In this document: one piece after another, positions 24,444-32,704 of the stretch
Layout of the letters: each line of letters begins with the position of its first letter
Numbering within the stretch: the first letter of the stretch is position 1
Notes under the pieces: generated by a model
What the model saw: the letters and a program-made list of their open reading frames with translations, nothing else
What the model was told of the DNA's origin: nothing
The model's database searches: none
NCBI RefSeq assembly: GCF_014650115.1
Contig: NZ_BMUI01000005.1
Span: 372,001 to 436,000 of the forward strand
Direction: 5' to 3'
Length of the DNA stretch: 64,000 nucleotides
Source of the DNA: Streptomyces olivaceoviridis
GTDB taxonomy: Bacteria > Actinomycetota > Actinomycetes > Streptomycetales > Streptomycetaceae
Position numbers and translations under genes: made by a program

Positions 24444-24784
24444 GGGACACCTCGACAGAGACGGGGAGGGAATGCCGCGAGCGTACGACGGAAACAATGC
24501 CGATCTCAAGAGCTGACGCTCGATTCGATTGCCGTAACACACGAATCGTGCGCGCCGGGTCCGCTCCGCCCCCTGGACGGGTGACGCGTCCCCGTGCCTC
24601 GACTGACGAACCGACGCGCGGAGTTCGAACGTCCCGCCTCAAACGCCAGGGCGCGCCACCCCTTCCGCCACATAGAAATATCTACAACCATGCATATGCC
24701 GGGTTGGTGTGCGGACGCACGATGTGCCCGGTCACGGCCGTTCCCTGCCCTCGGGCAGGCGAGCGAGGACATCCGGAGCAGTGC
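24444..24784. other. Intergenic region with divergent promoters
   Basis: This 341-nt gap separates the divergent aminotransferase and hypothetical genes. It contains two AT-rich patches (near 24495-24545 and 24670-24705) that are the likely promoters, and a small hairpin GTGCG-GA-CGCAC near 24710. No protein-coding frame here has a ribosome site. Confidence 0.5.
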
Positions 24785-25258
24785 ATGACGAACACGATGT
24801 GGACGCGGGGCGTGGAGTGGCTGGCGGCGGCGTCGGCCGACCCGCGCGCCTGCAAATGGGAATGGGACCACGGCGAGGGCATCGCACTGCTGGAGGCGGG
24901 CCGCTTCTGGGACGTGCTGAGCGTCCCCGACCGGCTGGGACTGCTCACCCTGGACCTGCTGTGGCGGCCCGGCCTGCCGGTGCCGGGGCCGACGCTGGTG
25001 GACACGGCGGCGGGGCGGGTCGGGTTCTTCCTCCCCCCGGACCCGTCCGGCGGCTGGATCGGCGCCGGGCTGCGGTACGCGACCAAGGGCTCCTGGGTCA
25101 CCGCACCGCCGCCCTACCGGCCCGCGCGCTCCCTGGAGTGGCTCGTGCCGCCCGACGGCACCGGCACGCTGCACGCGCCCGGTGCCCTGGAGGAGGCGCT
25201 GCAACAGGCCAACGGCACGCTGGCGGTGCTCACGCCGGTGTGCGGGCAGTACCGGTAG
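24785..25258 (+). CDS. Conserved hypothetical protein, 157 aa
   Basis: The soluble protein begins MTNTMWTRGVEWLAAASADPRACK and has GRVGFFLPPDPSGGWIGAGLRY, YRPARSLEWLVPPDGTG. GGAG lies 7 nt before the ATG. Composition (Trp- and Pro-rich, even hydrophobicity) is that of a real folded domain, but I do not recognise the family. It converges with the small Met-rich gene, with only 4 nt between stop codons. Confidence 0.7.
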   Translation: MTNTMWTRGVEWLAAASADPRACKWEWDHGEGIALLEAGRFWDVLSVPDRLGLLTLDLLWRPGLPVPGPTLVDTAAGRVGFFLPPDPSGGWIGAGLRYATKGSWVTAPPPYRPARSLEWLVPPDGTGTLHAPGALEEALQQANGTLAVLTPVCGQYR

Positions 25259-25262
25259 CGGC

Positions 25263-25472
25263 TCAGAAGTGCCGGGCTTCGCGCCGGGCGCCGTGGGTGC
25301 GGCCGGAGAGGGCCGCCCACAGCGCGTCGGGCTCGGCGGGGACGGTCCGCCCCTGCGCCCGCCACTCCGCGACGAGCCCGGCGTAGATCGGCTCCCCGGT
25401 ACGGTCCATCTGACGCAGCCGGCGCATCCGGTCCATGCGCTCCATCCGGTCCATCCAGTCCAAGCGGTTCAT
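25263..25472 (-). CDS. Small Met/Arg-rich hypothetical protein, 69 aa
   Basis: The N-terminal third is a charged Met-rich helix (MDRMERMDRMRRLRQMDR) built on a short repeated unit; the rest (EPIYAGLVAEWRAQG, PDALWAALSG) looks like a normal small domain. The ATG at 25472 lacks a convincing ribosome site and an upstream start is possible. The function is unknown. Confidence 0.45.
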   Translation of the reverse strand: MNRLDWMDRMERMDRMRRLRQMDRTGEPIYAGLVAEWRAQGRTVPAEPDALWAALSGRTHGARREARHF

Positions 25473-25649
25473 GCCGGGGCAACGCCCGGGACCCGCCACC
25501 GGTACGCCCCGCACCGCCCGCTCACCGGGTCGGGTGACTCCATCGCCCGAACGAGGCCTTCCACCCGTCGGACAAGATGACGTCGGTCCGGGGTGTCCTG
25601 GGCCGGGGCAGGGGGCGCTTCGTCCGGCGCGCGCCGCGTGCCGGGCGCT

Positions 25650-25655
25650 CCTATG
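25650..25655 (+). promoter_or_regulatory. -10 box of the serine hydrolase gene
   Basis: TATGCT about 70 nt before the ATG of the secreted serine hydrolase, giving a normal leadered mRNA. Confidence 0.4.
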
Positions 25656-25724
25656 CTGAGGTGGTCCGGGCGTCGACGTCCGCCCCGCGCACGGTCTCGC
25701 CTCCCACGTGCTTGGAGTCAGCCC

Positions 25725-26954
25725 ATGCCGCCCACGTCCGTACGCCTGCGCCGGGGAGCCGTGGTCGCCGTACTGGTGGGAACGCTGTGCGCGCCGCTCA
25801 CGGCAGGGCCCGCACCGGCCGCGTCCGTCGCCGTCCCGCCCGGCCTGTCGGCCTCGGAGCCCGACGTCCGCGCCCTCTCCCCCGCCGTGACCCGCCAACT
25901 GGACGCGACCGTGCGGCGGGTGATGCGGGAGGCGAACGTGCCGGGCGTGACCGTCGGCATCTGGACACCGGGCCGGGAGAGTTACGTCCGCTCGTTCGGC
26001 GTCGCCGACACGGCGACCGGCCGGAGGATGACGCCGGACCTGTACACGCGCATCGGCAGCGAGACGAAGACGTTCACCGTGACAGCGCTGCTGCAACTGG
26101 TGGACCAGGGAAAGGTCGGCCTCGACGACACGATCGGCACGTACGTCGGCGGCGTGCCCGACGGCGACCGGATCACGCTGCGCCAGCTGGCCGGCATGCG
26201 CAGCGGGCTGTTCGACTACTCGGAGGACGACGGCTTCCTCAAGGCGCTCACCTCGGACCCGCGACGCCCCTTCACACCTCGGCAGCTGCTCGACTACGCC
26301 TTCAGGCATCCGGTGCTGTTCCCGCCGGGCGAGAAGTTCTCCTACAGCAACACGAGTCTCATTCTGCTCGGCCTGGTCGTGGAGAGGGAGAGCGGCCGGC
26401 ACCTCGGGGACTACGTCGAGCGGCACATCCTCGGCCCGGCCGGCATGAGGCACACGCTCTTCCCGCGGGGCAGCGAGTTCCCCGCCCCGCACGCGCAGGG
26501 CTACACCGACCAGACGGCGAACGGGAAGGTCGCCGACGCGGCCGGCTGGAACCCGTCCTGGGGCTGGGCCGCCGGGGCGATGATCTCCACACTGGACGAC
26601 CTGCGCGTCTGGGCGCCCACGGTCGCCACCGGCGAACTGCCCGACGGCGGACGCCTGATCAGCCCCGCCACGCAGAAGCAGCGCCTGATCACCCCGGCGA
26701 CCCCGGTCCCGGGCGCCGGGTACGGGCTGGGCATCTTCGACGTACGGGGCTGGATCGGTCACAACGGCTCCCTGCCCGGCTACGAGTCGCTGACCGTCTA
26801 CCTCCCGGCGACGCGCACGACCCTCGTCGTCCTCCTCGACACCGACATCGACCACCGCGGCCAGGAACCGAGCACACTGTTCGGCCGGGCGATCACGCGG
26901 ATCATCTCTCCGCGACACGTGTTCGACCTGCCGGCCGCACCGGCGGCCGGATAG
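25725..26954 (+). CDS. Secreted serine hydrolase (class C beta-lactamase / DD-peptidase fold)
   Basis: The 409-aa precursor has a signal peptide (RLRRGAVVAVLVGTLCAPLTAGPAPA). The penicillin-binding fold motifs are SETK at 112-115, YSN at 207-209 and HNG at 346-348 (usually HTG). Such Streptomyces proteins are D-alanyl-D-alanine carboxypeptidases or esterases; true beta-lactamase activity is not implied. GGAG lies 7 nt before the ATG. A very strong hairpin follows. Confidence 0.9.
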   Translation: MPPTSVRLRRGAVVAVLVGTLCAPLTAGPAPAASVAVPPGLSASEPDVRALSPAVTRQLDATVRRVMREANVPGVTVGIWTPGRESYVRSFGVADTATGRRMTPDLYTRIGSETKTFTVTALLQLVDQGKVGLDDTIGTYVGGVPDGDRITLRQLAGMRSGLFDYSEDDGFLKALTSDPRRPFTPRQLLDYAFRHPVLFPPGEKFSYSNTSLILLGLVVERESGRHLGDYVERHILGPAGMRHTLFPRGSEFPAPHAQGYTDQTANGKVADAAGWNPSWGWAAGAMISTLDDLRVWAPTVATGELPDGGRLISPATQKQRLITPATPVPGAGYGLGIFDVRGWIGHNGSLPGYESLTVYLPATRTTLVVLLDTDIDHRGQEPSTLFGRAITRIISPRHVFDLPAAPAAG

Positions 26955-26998
26955 GGCCGGGAGAGGCCCTGGCCGGCCGGGCGGTGCGACGGACATGG

Positions 26999-27037
26999 CT
27001 CCGCCGGCGGCCTGGGGGGGGGTGGCCGCCGGCGGAG
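26999..27037. terminator. Strong terminator with 14-bp stem
   Basis: CTCCGCCGGCGGCC pairs perfectly with GGCCGCCGGCGGAG across an 11-nt loop that contains nine G in a row. It lies between the converging serine hydrolase and efflux genes. Confidence 0.75.
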
Positions 27038-27241
27038 ACGCCGCGCCCGGGGCGGGGGGAAGGCCCTGGGCGACTCACAGGTCGGATGCCCCGGAATCCG
27101 GGAAGTACGCGGACGAACCCCGGCTGATTGCCAGGGCCGGTCCGGCGAGGCCCGGCACGTCCGGACCCACCGCCGGAACTCCCCCGGTGTCCGGCCGCCC
27201 GGCGCGACCCCGTTCGCCCCCTTCGTCGCCGTACCGCACCC

Positions 27242-28852
27242 TCACTCCGCCTCGGCGGTCCCCCCGCGCCTCATCCCGGCCGCCGCCAGGGCCGCGCCCA
27301 GGACGCAGAGCGTGCCGGTGAGGACCGCGGCGGTGTGCAGGCCGTTCATGAAAGCCCGTGCGCTGCCCTCGGTCACGGCCGCCCGGAGAGGGTTCGGCAT
27401 GGTGCCGGAGACGGGGGCCACCCCCATCGCCACCGCGTCCTTGGCCTCGGCCAGCTTTGCGGCCAGGGCCTGCGGCACGCCCGCGCCGGTCAGCTCGGGC
27501 CGCAGCGTGGCGCCGACGCGGGCGCTGATGACGGAGACCAGCACGGAGGTGCCGAGGGCGCCGCCGATCTGGAGCGTGGTGGCCTGGAGTCCGCCGGCCA
27601 CACCGCCGTCCCGTACCGGCGCGTTGCCGACGACCGCGTCGGAGGAGGCGGAGAGCACCATGCCGACGCCGAGGCCGAGCGCGACGAACGGCGGCCACAT
27701 GGTGGTGTACGAGGAGTCGCCGGACCAGCTGAGCATGGTGAAGCAGGCCGCCGCCTGGAGCAGCATGCCGAGCGGCATGCAGAAGCGGGCGCCGAAGCGC
27801 TCGGTCAGGGCGGCGCCGAGCGGGGAGGCGACGAGCGAGGCGAGGCTCAGCGGGAGGGTGCGGACCCCTGCCTGCACAGGCGTCAGGCCGCGCACGTTCT
27901 GCAAGTAGAGCATGACGAAGAAGATCACGCCCAGCATGACGAAGAAGTTGAGGGCGGTGATGACCGCACCGACCGTCAGGTCCCGGCTGCGGAAGAGCCG
28001 CATCGGCAGCAGCGGGTGCTCGACACGGGTCTCGTGGCGGACGAAGACGACGAGCAGGAGCAGACCCGCGAGGATCGCGCCCCACGTGCCGGCCGACGCC
28101 CAGCCCCAGGTCTCACCCTTGACGACACCGAAGACGACGCTCAGCAGGCCGAGGGCGAGCAGGACGACCCCGGTGACGTCGAAGCGGTGGTGTCCGGTCG
28201 GATTCTTCGACTGCGGCAGCACGAACGCGCCGAAGGCGCAGGCGAGTACGCCGATGGGCAGGTTGATGTAGAACACGGACTCCCAGCTCACGTTCTCCAC
28301 CAGCAGACCGCCGGCGATCGGGCCGAGGGCCGTGGAGACGGCCGAGACCATCGCCCAGATGCCCACCGCCATGCCGAACCTGCGCGGCGGGAACACCGCC
28401 CGCAGCAGGCCGAGGGTGTTCGGCATGAGCAGGCCGCCGAAGACTCCCTGGAGCGCGCGGAAGGCGACGACGCCCGTGATGGAGCCGGACAGGCCGATGG
28501 CGACGGAGGAGAGCGCGAATCCGGCGACGCCTGCGAGGTAGAAGGTGCGCCGGCCGAACCGGTCGCCGAGCTTGCCGCCGAGGATGAGGGTGGCGGCGAG
28601 TGCGAGCAGGTAGGCGTTGGTCACCCACTGCAACTGGGCGGTGGACGCGTGCAGTTCGCGGCCGATCTCGGGGTTGGCGATCGCGACGACGGAGCCGTCG
28701 AGCTGGACCATGAACAGGCCGAAGGCGACCGCGCAGAGGGTGAGCCAGGGGTTGGAGCGCCGCCGGGCGGCGGCGGTGTCCGGCGCCGTGGGCGGTGCGG
28801 AAGGCGCCGGCGACGCGGGCACGGCGGAGTGATCCACGGAGGTGGACGGCAT
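27242..28852 (-). CDS. MFS drug efflux transporter, DHA2 (EmrB/QacA) family
   Basis: The 536-aa protein has 14 predicted helices. DHA2 motifs are visible: FMVQLDGSVVAIANPEIG in helix 1, GGKLGDRFGRRTFYLAG (motif A), RALQGVFGGLLMPNTLGLL and GPIAGGLLVENVSWESVFYINLPIG. It exports toxic compounds or antibiotics using the proton gradient; the substrate is unknown. ATG 28852 is preceded by GAGG. A MarR gene lies 118 nt upstream on the same strand, with two operator palindromes before it, so it is likely repressed by that protein. Confidence 0.93.
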   Translation of the reverse strand: MPSTSVDHSAVPASPAPSAPPTAPDTAAARRRSNPWLTLCAVAFGLFMVQLDGSVVAIANPEIGRELHASTAQLQWVTNAYLLALAATLILGGKLGDRFGRRTFYLAGVAGFALSSVAIGLSGSITGVVAFRALQGVFGGLLMPNTLGLLRAVFPPRRFGMAVGIWAMVSAVSTALGPIAGGLLVENVSWESVFYINLPIGVLACAFGAFVLPQSKNPTGHHRFDVTGVVLLALGLLSVVFGVVKGETWGWASAGTWGAILAGLLLLVVFVRHETRVEHPLLPMRLFRSRDLTVGAVITALNFFVMLGVIFFVMLYLQNVRGLTPVQAGVRTLPLSLASLVASPLGAALTERFGARFCMPLGMLLQAAACFTMLSWSGDSSYTTMWPPFVALGLGVGMVLSASSDAVVGNAPVRDGGVAGGLQATTLQIGGALGTSVLVSVISARVGATLRPELTGAGVPQALAAKLAEAKDAVAMGVAPVSGTMPNPLRAAVTEGSARAFMNGLHTAAVLTGTLCVLGAALAAAGMRRGGTAEAE

Positions 28853-28970
28853 GGCGAAGCCTCGTCTGGTGCAGGGGTGTGGTGGTGACGGCGGAGAACA
28901 CCCACGACGGCCTACGCCCCGGCGATCGGCGACGGCACGCACGGGCGCCGGCGCCGTAGGGGGCTACGGC

Positions 28971-29453
28971 TCAGTGGGCAGCGGAACGGAGCCCGCGCGT
29001 CAGTGAATGCAGAGCGCCGAGGGCCGAGCCCAGGGCGTCCATCTCGCCCTCGGTCAGCGAGAGCAGCGCCTCCGTGAGATGGGAGACCTGGAGGGCGCGC
29101 ACCTCACCGAGGCGGCGCCGGGCCACGGCCGTCGGATGCAGGCGGACGACACGCTTGTCGGTGCTGTCCTGCCGGCGCTCCAGCAGTCCCTGCTCGGTGA
29201 GCTGGGAGACCAGCGCGCTGACGTTGTTGGGCTTCATCAGCAGGGCGTCGGCGGCCTCGCGGACCGTGGCGCCCTCGTGCTCGGCGACGTGGCGCAGCAG
29301 GTTGAGGTGGCCCTCGGGCGGCTTGGGGAGGGCGTAGTCGCGGGCGACCAGCCGGTCCAGGGCCCGGTGCAGCGCGGGCAGGGCGTCGGCGAGCGCCGGG
29401 GCGACGCGGTCGACGTCCCGCTGGGGAGCGCTGGATCCGGGCAGGGAGGACAC
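28971..29453 (-). CDS. MarR-family transcriptional regulator
   Basis: The 160-aa protein has the MarR winged helix: HLNLLRHVAEHEGATVREAADALLMKPNNVSALVSQL (residues 48-84) and the wing ERRQDSTDKRVVRLHPT. Flanking helices form the dimer interface. It precedes the DHA2 efflux gene and is the likely repressor of the pair. Its own upstream region has two TATG-containing palindromes 27 bp apart. The start is GTG 29453. Confidence 0.92.
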   Translation of the reverse strand: MSSLPGSSAPQRDVDRVAPALADALPALHRALDRLVARDYALPKPPEGHLNLLRHVAEHEGATVREAADALLMKPNNVSALVSQLTEQGLLERRQDSTDKRVVRLHPTAVARRRLGEVRALQVSHLTEALLSLTEGEMDALGSALGALHSLTRGLRSAAH

Positions 29454-29466
29454 GACCGCAACGATA

Positions 29467-29482
29467 GGTATGGCTTCATACC
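29467..29482. promoter_or_regulatory. MarR operator candidate 1
   Basis: GGTATG, GCTT, CATACC: perfect 6-bp arms, 14 nt upstream of the MarR start codon. Confidence 0.6.
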
Positions 29483-29495
29483 CATGTCAAACAGG

Positions 29496-29507
29496 TATGA
29501 GGTCATA
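29496..29507. promoter_or_regulatory. MarR operator candidate 2
   Basis: TATGA, GG, TCATA: perfect palindrome sharing the TATG...CATA core of site 1, with centres 27 bp apart. It also lies near the leaderless promoter of the divergent YrdC-like gene. Confidence 0.55.
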
Positions 29508-29535
29508 GGTATCCGTCGGGCGCCCCGGGACGGCA

Positions 29536-29541
29536 TAAGCT
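29536..29541 (+). promoter_or_regulatory. Leaderless promoter -10 (TAAGCT)
   Basis: TAAGCT, 6 nt, ATG start of the YrdC-like gene; no ribosome site. Confidence 0.6.
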
Positions 29542-29547
29542 CGGCAG

Positions 29548-30168
29548 ATGGCGAAGTACTTCGACGTGCACCCCGAGAACCCGCAGCCGCGCAGCATCGG
29601 CCAGGTCGCCGACGCGGTCCGCTCGGGGGCGCTCATCGCATACCCGACCGACTCCTGCTACGCGCTCGGCTGCCGGCTGGGCAGCCGGGACGGCATCGAC
29701 CGGATCCGCTCCATCCGCAGGCTGGACCACCGGCACCACTTCACCCTGATGTGCCGGGACTTCGCGCAGCTCGGACAGTTCGTCCGGGTGGACAACGACG
29801 TGTTCCGGGCCGTGAAGGCGTCGACGCCGGGCAGCTACACGTTCATCCTGCCGGCCACCCGCGAGGTGCCGCGGATGCTCCAGCACCCGAAGAAGAAGAC
29901 CGTGGGCGTGCGCATCCCCGACCACGTGGTCACCCAGGCGCTGCTGGCGGAGCTGGGCGAGCCGCTGCTGTCCAGCACGCTGCTGCTGCCGGACGAGGAG
30001 GAGCCGCTGACCCAGGGCTGGGAGATCAAGGACCGGCTCGACCATGTGGTGGACGCCGTCGTCGACTCGGGTGACTGCGGCACCGAGCCGACGACCGTGG
30101 TCGACTTCTCCAGCGGCGAGGCGGAGATCGTCCGACGGGGCGCCGGGGACACCAGCCGCTTCGAGTGA
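29548..30168 (+). CDS. Sua5/YciO/YrdC-family protein (YciO-type)
   Basis: The 206-aa protein has the YrdC fold: YPTDSCYALGCRLGSRDGIDRIRSIRRLDHRHHFTLMCRDF, TPGSYTFILPATREVPRML and KKTVGVRIPDHVV. Sua5/TsaC enzymes make threonylcarbamoyl-AMP for the tRNA t6A base; YciO-type paralogues of this length have related but weaker or undefined activity. Since Streptomyces normally has a separate essential Sua5, this is probably the accessory copy. The mRNA looks leaderless. Confidence 0.88.
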   Translation: MAKYFDVHPENPQPRSIGQVADAVRSGALIAYPTDSCYALGCRLGSRDGIDRIRSIRRLDHRHHFTLMCRDFAQLGQFVRVDNDVFRAVKASTPGSYTFILPATREVPRMLQHPKKKTVGVRIPDHVVTQALLAELGEPLLSSTLLLPDEEEPLTQGWEIKDRLDHVVDAVVDSGDCGTEPTTVVDFSSGEAEIVRRGAGDTSRFE

Positions 30169-30502
30169 GACCGGGGACACCGGGCGGAGCCGGTGAGCGC
30201 CTTGGCCGCGCTACGCGAGTGCCGGGGACATCCGCCCGGCCGGGTGAGCACCGGCCACCGCGTGCGAGCGACGCGGACATCACAGGGGCCGCCCGAGCGC
30301 CGGCCCCGCACCCGGCACCACAGGCACCACTCAGGCCACGTAAGCGCCGGCCCCGACACCACGCGAGCCGGCACCGCCCCGCACGCGGGCGCCCGGGGCA
30401 CCGGGTGCGCCGGACCTGATCTTGCGTGGCAGCATGGCCGTAGCCGCGGCGCCGGGCGGGCACCCGCCGCCCGCGCCATCCCCGAGGGAGGGCCTTCTCA
30501 CC
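30169..30502. other. Intergenic region, no gene seen
   Basis: This 334-nt gap is very GC-rich with a short direct repeat (GCGCCGGCCCCG near 30297 and 30345). Frames crossing it have no ribosome site and unnatural Arg/His-rich composition. The last 60 nt probably hold the promoter of the dienelactone hydrolase gene. Confidence 0.4.
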
Positions 30503-31258
30503 ATGACCGATGTCCAGGCGACCGCCGTCGACATCCCCACCGAGGACGGCGTCGCCGACGCCTACCTCGTCCATCCGGCCGACGGCCGCCCCCGTCCGGC
30601 CGTGCTCTTCTACCAGGACGCCTACGGTCTGCGGCCGTACCTGCGGTCGATGGCCGACCGGCTCGCCGGCGCCGGATACACGGTGCTGGTGCCGAACGTG
30701 TTCTACCGCCTGGGCCGGGCGCCGGTCCTTCGGCTGCCCGAGTTCATCGACCCGGGCGCCGACCCGGCCCTCTGGGAGCGGCTCGGTCCGATCGTGTCCG
30801 GGCTGACGCCGGACCAGGTCAGGCGGGACTCCGACGCCTACCTGCGATGGCTGGCCGACAGCCCGGTCGCGGCCGACGGCCCGGCCGCGCTGACCGGCTA
30901 CTGCATGGGCGCCCGGCTCGTGCTGTGGACCGCGGGCGCCCACCCGGACCGCGTCGCGGCGGGGGCCGGCTTCCACGGCGGGCGCCTCGCCACCGACGAC
31001 CCGGACAGCCCGCACCTCCAGGCCCCGGACATCACCGCGGAGCTCTACTTCGGGCACGCCGACGAGGACCCGTCGCTGCCCCCGGAGCAGGTGGCGCGCT
31101 TCGAGGAGGCGTTGACCGCCGCCGGGGTGCGGCACACCTGCGAGGTGTATGCCGGTGCCCACCACGGCTTCACCCAGGCGGACACCCCGGCCTACGACCA
31201 GGAGGCCGACGAGCGGCACTGGGCGGCGCTGCTCGGTCTGCTCAAGCGCACGTTCTGA
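30503..31258 (+). CDS. Dienelactone hydrolase family protein
   Basis: The 251-aa alpha/beta hydrolase has VLFYQDAYGLRPYLRSMADRL (oxyanion region, with the YG turn typical of DLH), the nucleophile elbow GYCMGARLVL with Cys instead of Ser, an acid in ELYFGHADEDPSLP and histidine in YAGAHHGFTQ. DLH enzymes open enol-lactones in chloroaromatic breakdown, but most paralogues have unknown esters as substrates. GGGAGGG precedes the ATG. No aromatic pathway genes adjoin it. Confidence 0.9.
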   Translation: MTDVQATAVDIPTEDGVADAYLVHPADGRPRPAVLFYQDAYGLRPYLRSMADRLAGAGYTVLVPNVFYRLGRAPVLRLPEFIDPGADPALWERLGPIVSGLTPDQVRRDSDAYLRWLADSPVAADGPAALTGYCMGARLVLWTAGAHPDRVAAGAGFHGGRLATDDPDSPHLQAPDITAELYFGHADEDPSLPPEQVARFEEALTAAGVRHTCEVYAGAHHGFTQADTPAYDQEADERHWAALLGLLKRTF

Positions 31259-31330
31259 CGCTGTCCAGGCGCACGTTCTGACGCCGGGCCCGGCGTCCGC
31301 CCGGTGGGCGGGCGCCGGGCCGATCTCGTC

Positions 31331-31345
31331 CATGTCATTGACATG
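31331..31345. promoter_or_regulatory. Palindrome overlapping the -35 of the GH64 gene
   Basis: CATGTCA, T, TGACATG: perfect 7-bp arms. It contains TTGACA (31338-31343), the best -35 box in this region. Confidence 0.5.
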
Positions 31346-31365
31346 CACCCGTCCGAGCATGAGTC

Positions 31366-31379
31366 TGAGAGCGCTCTCA
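31366..31379. promoter_or_regulatory. CebR-like LacI-family operator upstream of the GH64 gene
   Basis: TGAGAGCGCTCTCA is a perfect 14-bp palindrome and matches the known CebR box TGGGAGCGCTCCCA at 12 of 14 positions. It lies 52 nt upstream of the GTG start, around the expected -10/+1. Confidence 0.65.
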
Positions 31380-31430
31380 CAGCGGTACGGACCACGTCCG
31401 TACGACCCCGACCCCACACGGAGGTGGAGA

Positions 31431-32645
31431 GTGCCTCACAGGCTCACCCGCCGCGCGCTTCCCCGGCGCGCGCTCCCCCTGGCCGCCGCCGCGGCGCTGC
31501 TCGGCGGACTGCTCGCCCTCGGCGCACCGGAGCGTGCCGACGCCGCCGTCCCCGACACCATCCCGCTGAAGATCACCAACAACTCGGGCCGTTCCGAGCC
31601 GCTGTACCTCTACGACCTCGGTACCCAGCTGTCCTCGGGTCGGCAGGGCTGGGCCGACGCGAGCGGCGCCTTCCACGCCTGGCCGGCGGGCGGCAATCCG
31701 CCGACTCCCGCACCGGACGCGGCGATACCCGGCCCGGCCGCCGGGCAGTCCACGACCATCCGCATCCCCAAGTTCTCCGGCCGCATCTACTTCTCGTACG
31801 GCCAGAAGCTCGACTTCAGGCTCACCACCGGCGGCTTGGTGCAGCCCGCCGTCCAGAACCCGTCCGACCCCAACCGGAACATCCTCTTCAACTGGTCGGA
31901 GTACACGCTCAACGACTCCGGGCTGTGGCTCAACAGCACCCAGGTGGACATGTTCTCGGCGCCGTACGCGGTCGGCGTGCAGCGGGCCGACGGCAGCGTC
32001 AGCAGCACCGGGCATCTGAAGTCCGGCGGCTGGAACGGCTTCTTCAACGCGCTCCGCGCGCAGCCGGGCGGCTGGGCCGGCCTGATCCAGACCCGCTCCG
32101 ACGGCACCGTGCTGCGCGCGCTGTCCCCGCTGTACGGCGTGGAGACCGGCGCGCTGCCGGCGAACGCGATGGACGACTACGTGGGCCGGGTCTGGCAGAA
32201 GTACACGACGTCGACGCTGACCGTCACGCCGTTCGCGGACCAGCCGAACACCAAGTACTACGGCCGTGTCTCCGGGAACGTCATGAACTTCACCAACGCT
32301 TCCGGCGCGGTCGTCACCAGCTTCCAGAAGCCCGACGCGGCCAGCGTCTTCGGCTGCCACAAGCTGCTGGACGCGCCCAACGACCAGGTCCGCGGCCCCA
32401 TCTCCCGTACGCTGTGCGCCGGTTTCAACCGGTCGACCCTGTTGGTGAACCCCAGCCAGCCGGACACCACGACGGCGAACTTCTACCGGGACGCGGTGAC
32501 CAATCACTACGCGCGCGCGATCCACGCGCAGATGGCCGACGGGAAGGCGTACGCGTTCGCCTTCGACGACGTCGGCAACCAGGAGTCCCTGGTGCACGAC
32601 GGCAGCCCGCAGCAGGCGTATCTGACACTGGATCCGCTGAGCTGA
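31431..32645 (+). CDS. Secreted beta-1,3-glucanase, glycoside hydrolase family 64
   Basis: The 404-aa precursor has a signal peptide with twin Arg near the start (LTRRALPRRALPLAAAAALLGG, cleavage near ADAA). The mature protein matches GH64 laminaripentaose-producing glucanases: IPLKITNNSG, LYLYDLGTQL, GRIYFSYGQKLDF, NILFNWSEYTLND, STQVDMFSAPYAVGV and YAFAFDDVGNQESLVHD. It releases laminari-oligosaccharides from fungal or algal beta-1,3-glucan. GGAGG precedes the GTG. The LacI-type operator suggests induction by an oligosaccharide. There is no attached carbohydrate-binding module. Confidence 0.93.
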   Translation: MPHRLTRRALPRRALPLAAAAALLGGLLALGAPERADAAVPDTIPLKITNNSGRSEPLYLYDLGTQLSSGRQGWADASGAFHAWPAGGNPPTPAPDAAIPGPAAGQSTTIRIPKFSGRIYFSYGQKLDFRLTTGGLVQPAVQNPSDPNRNILFNWSEYTLNDSGLWLNSTQVDMFSAPYAVGVQRADGSVSSTGHLKSGGWNGFFNALRAQPGGWAGLIQTRSDGTVLRALSPLYGVETGALPANAMDDYVGRVWQKYTTSTLTVTPFADQPNTKYYGRVSGNVMNFTNASGAVVTSFQKPDAASVFGCHKLLDAPNDQVRGPISRTLCAGFNRSTLLVNPSQPDTTTANFYRDAVTNHYARAIHAQMADGKAYAFAFDDVGNQESLVHDGSPQQAYLTLDPLS

Positions 32646-32651
32646 CACGCG

Positions 32652-32689
32652 AGCGGTCCCGCACCCGGACGGCCGGGTGCGGGACCGCT
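32652..32689. terminator. Bidirectional terminator, 17-bp stem
   Basis: AGCGGTCCCGCACCCGG pairs perfectly with its complement at 32673-32689 across a 4-nt loop, between the converging GH64 and M4 genes. Confidence 0.85.
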
Positions 32690-32704
32690 GTCACCAGCGC
32701 CGGC

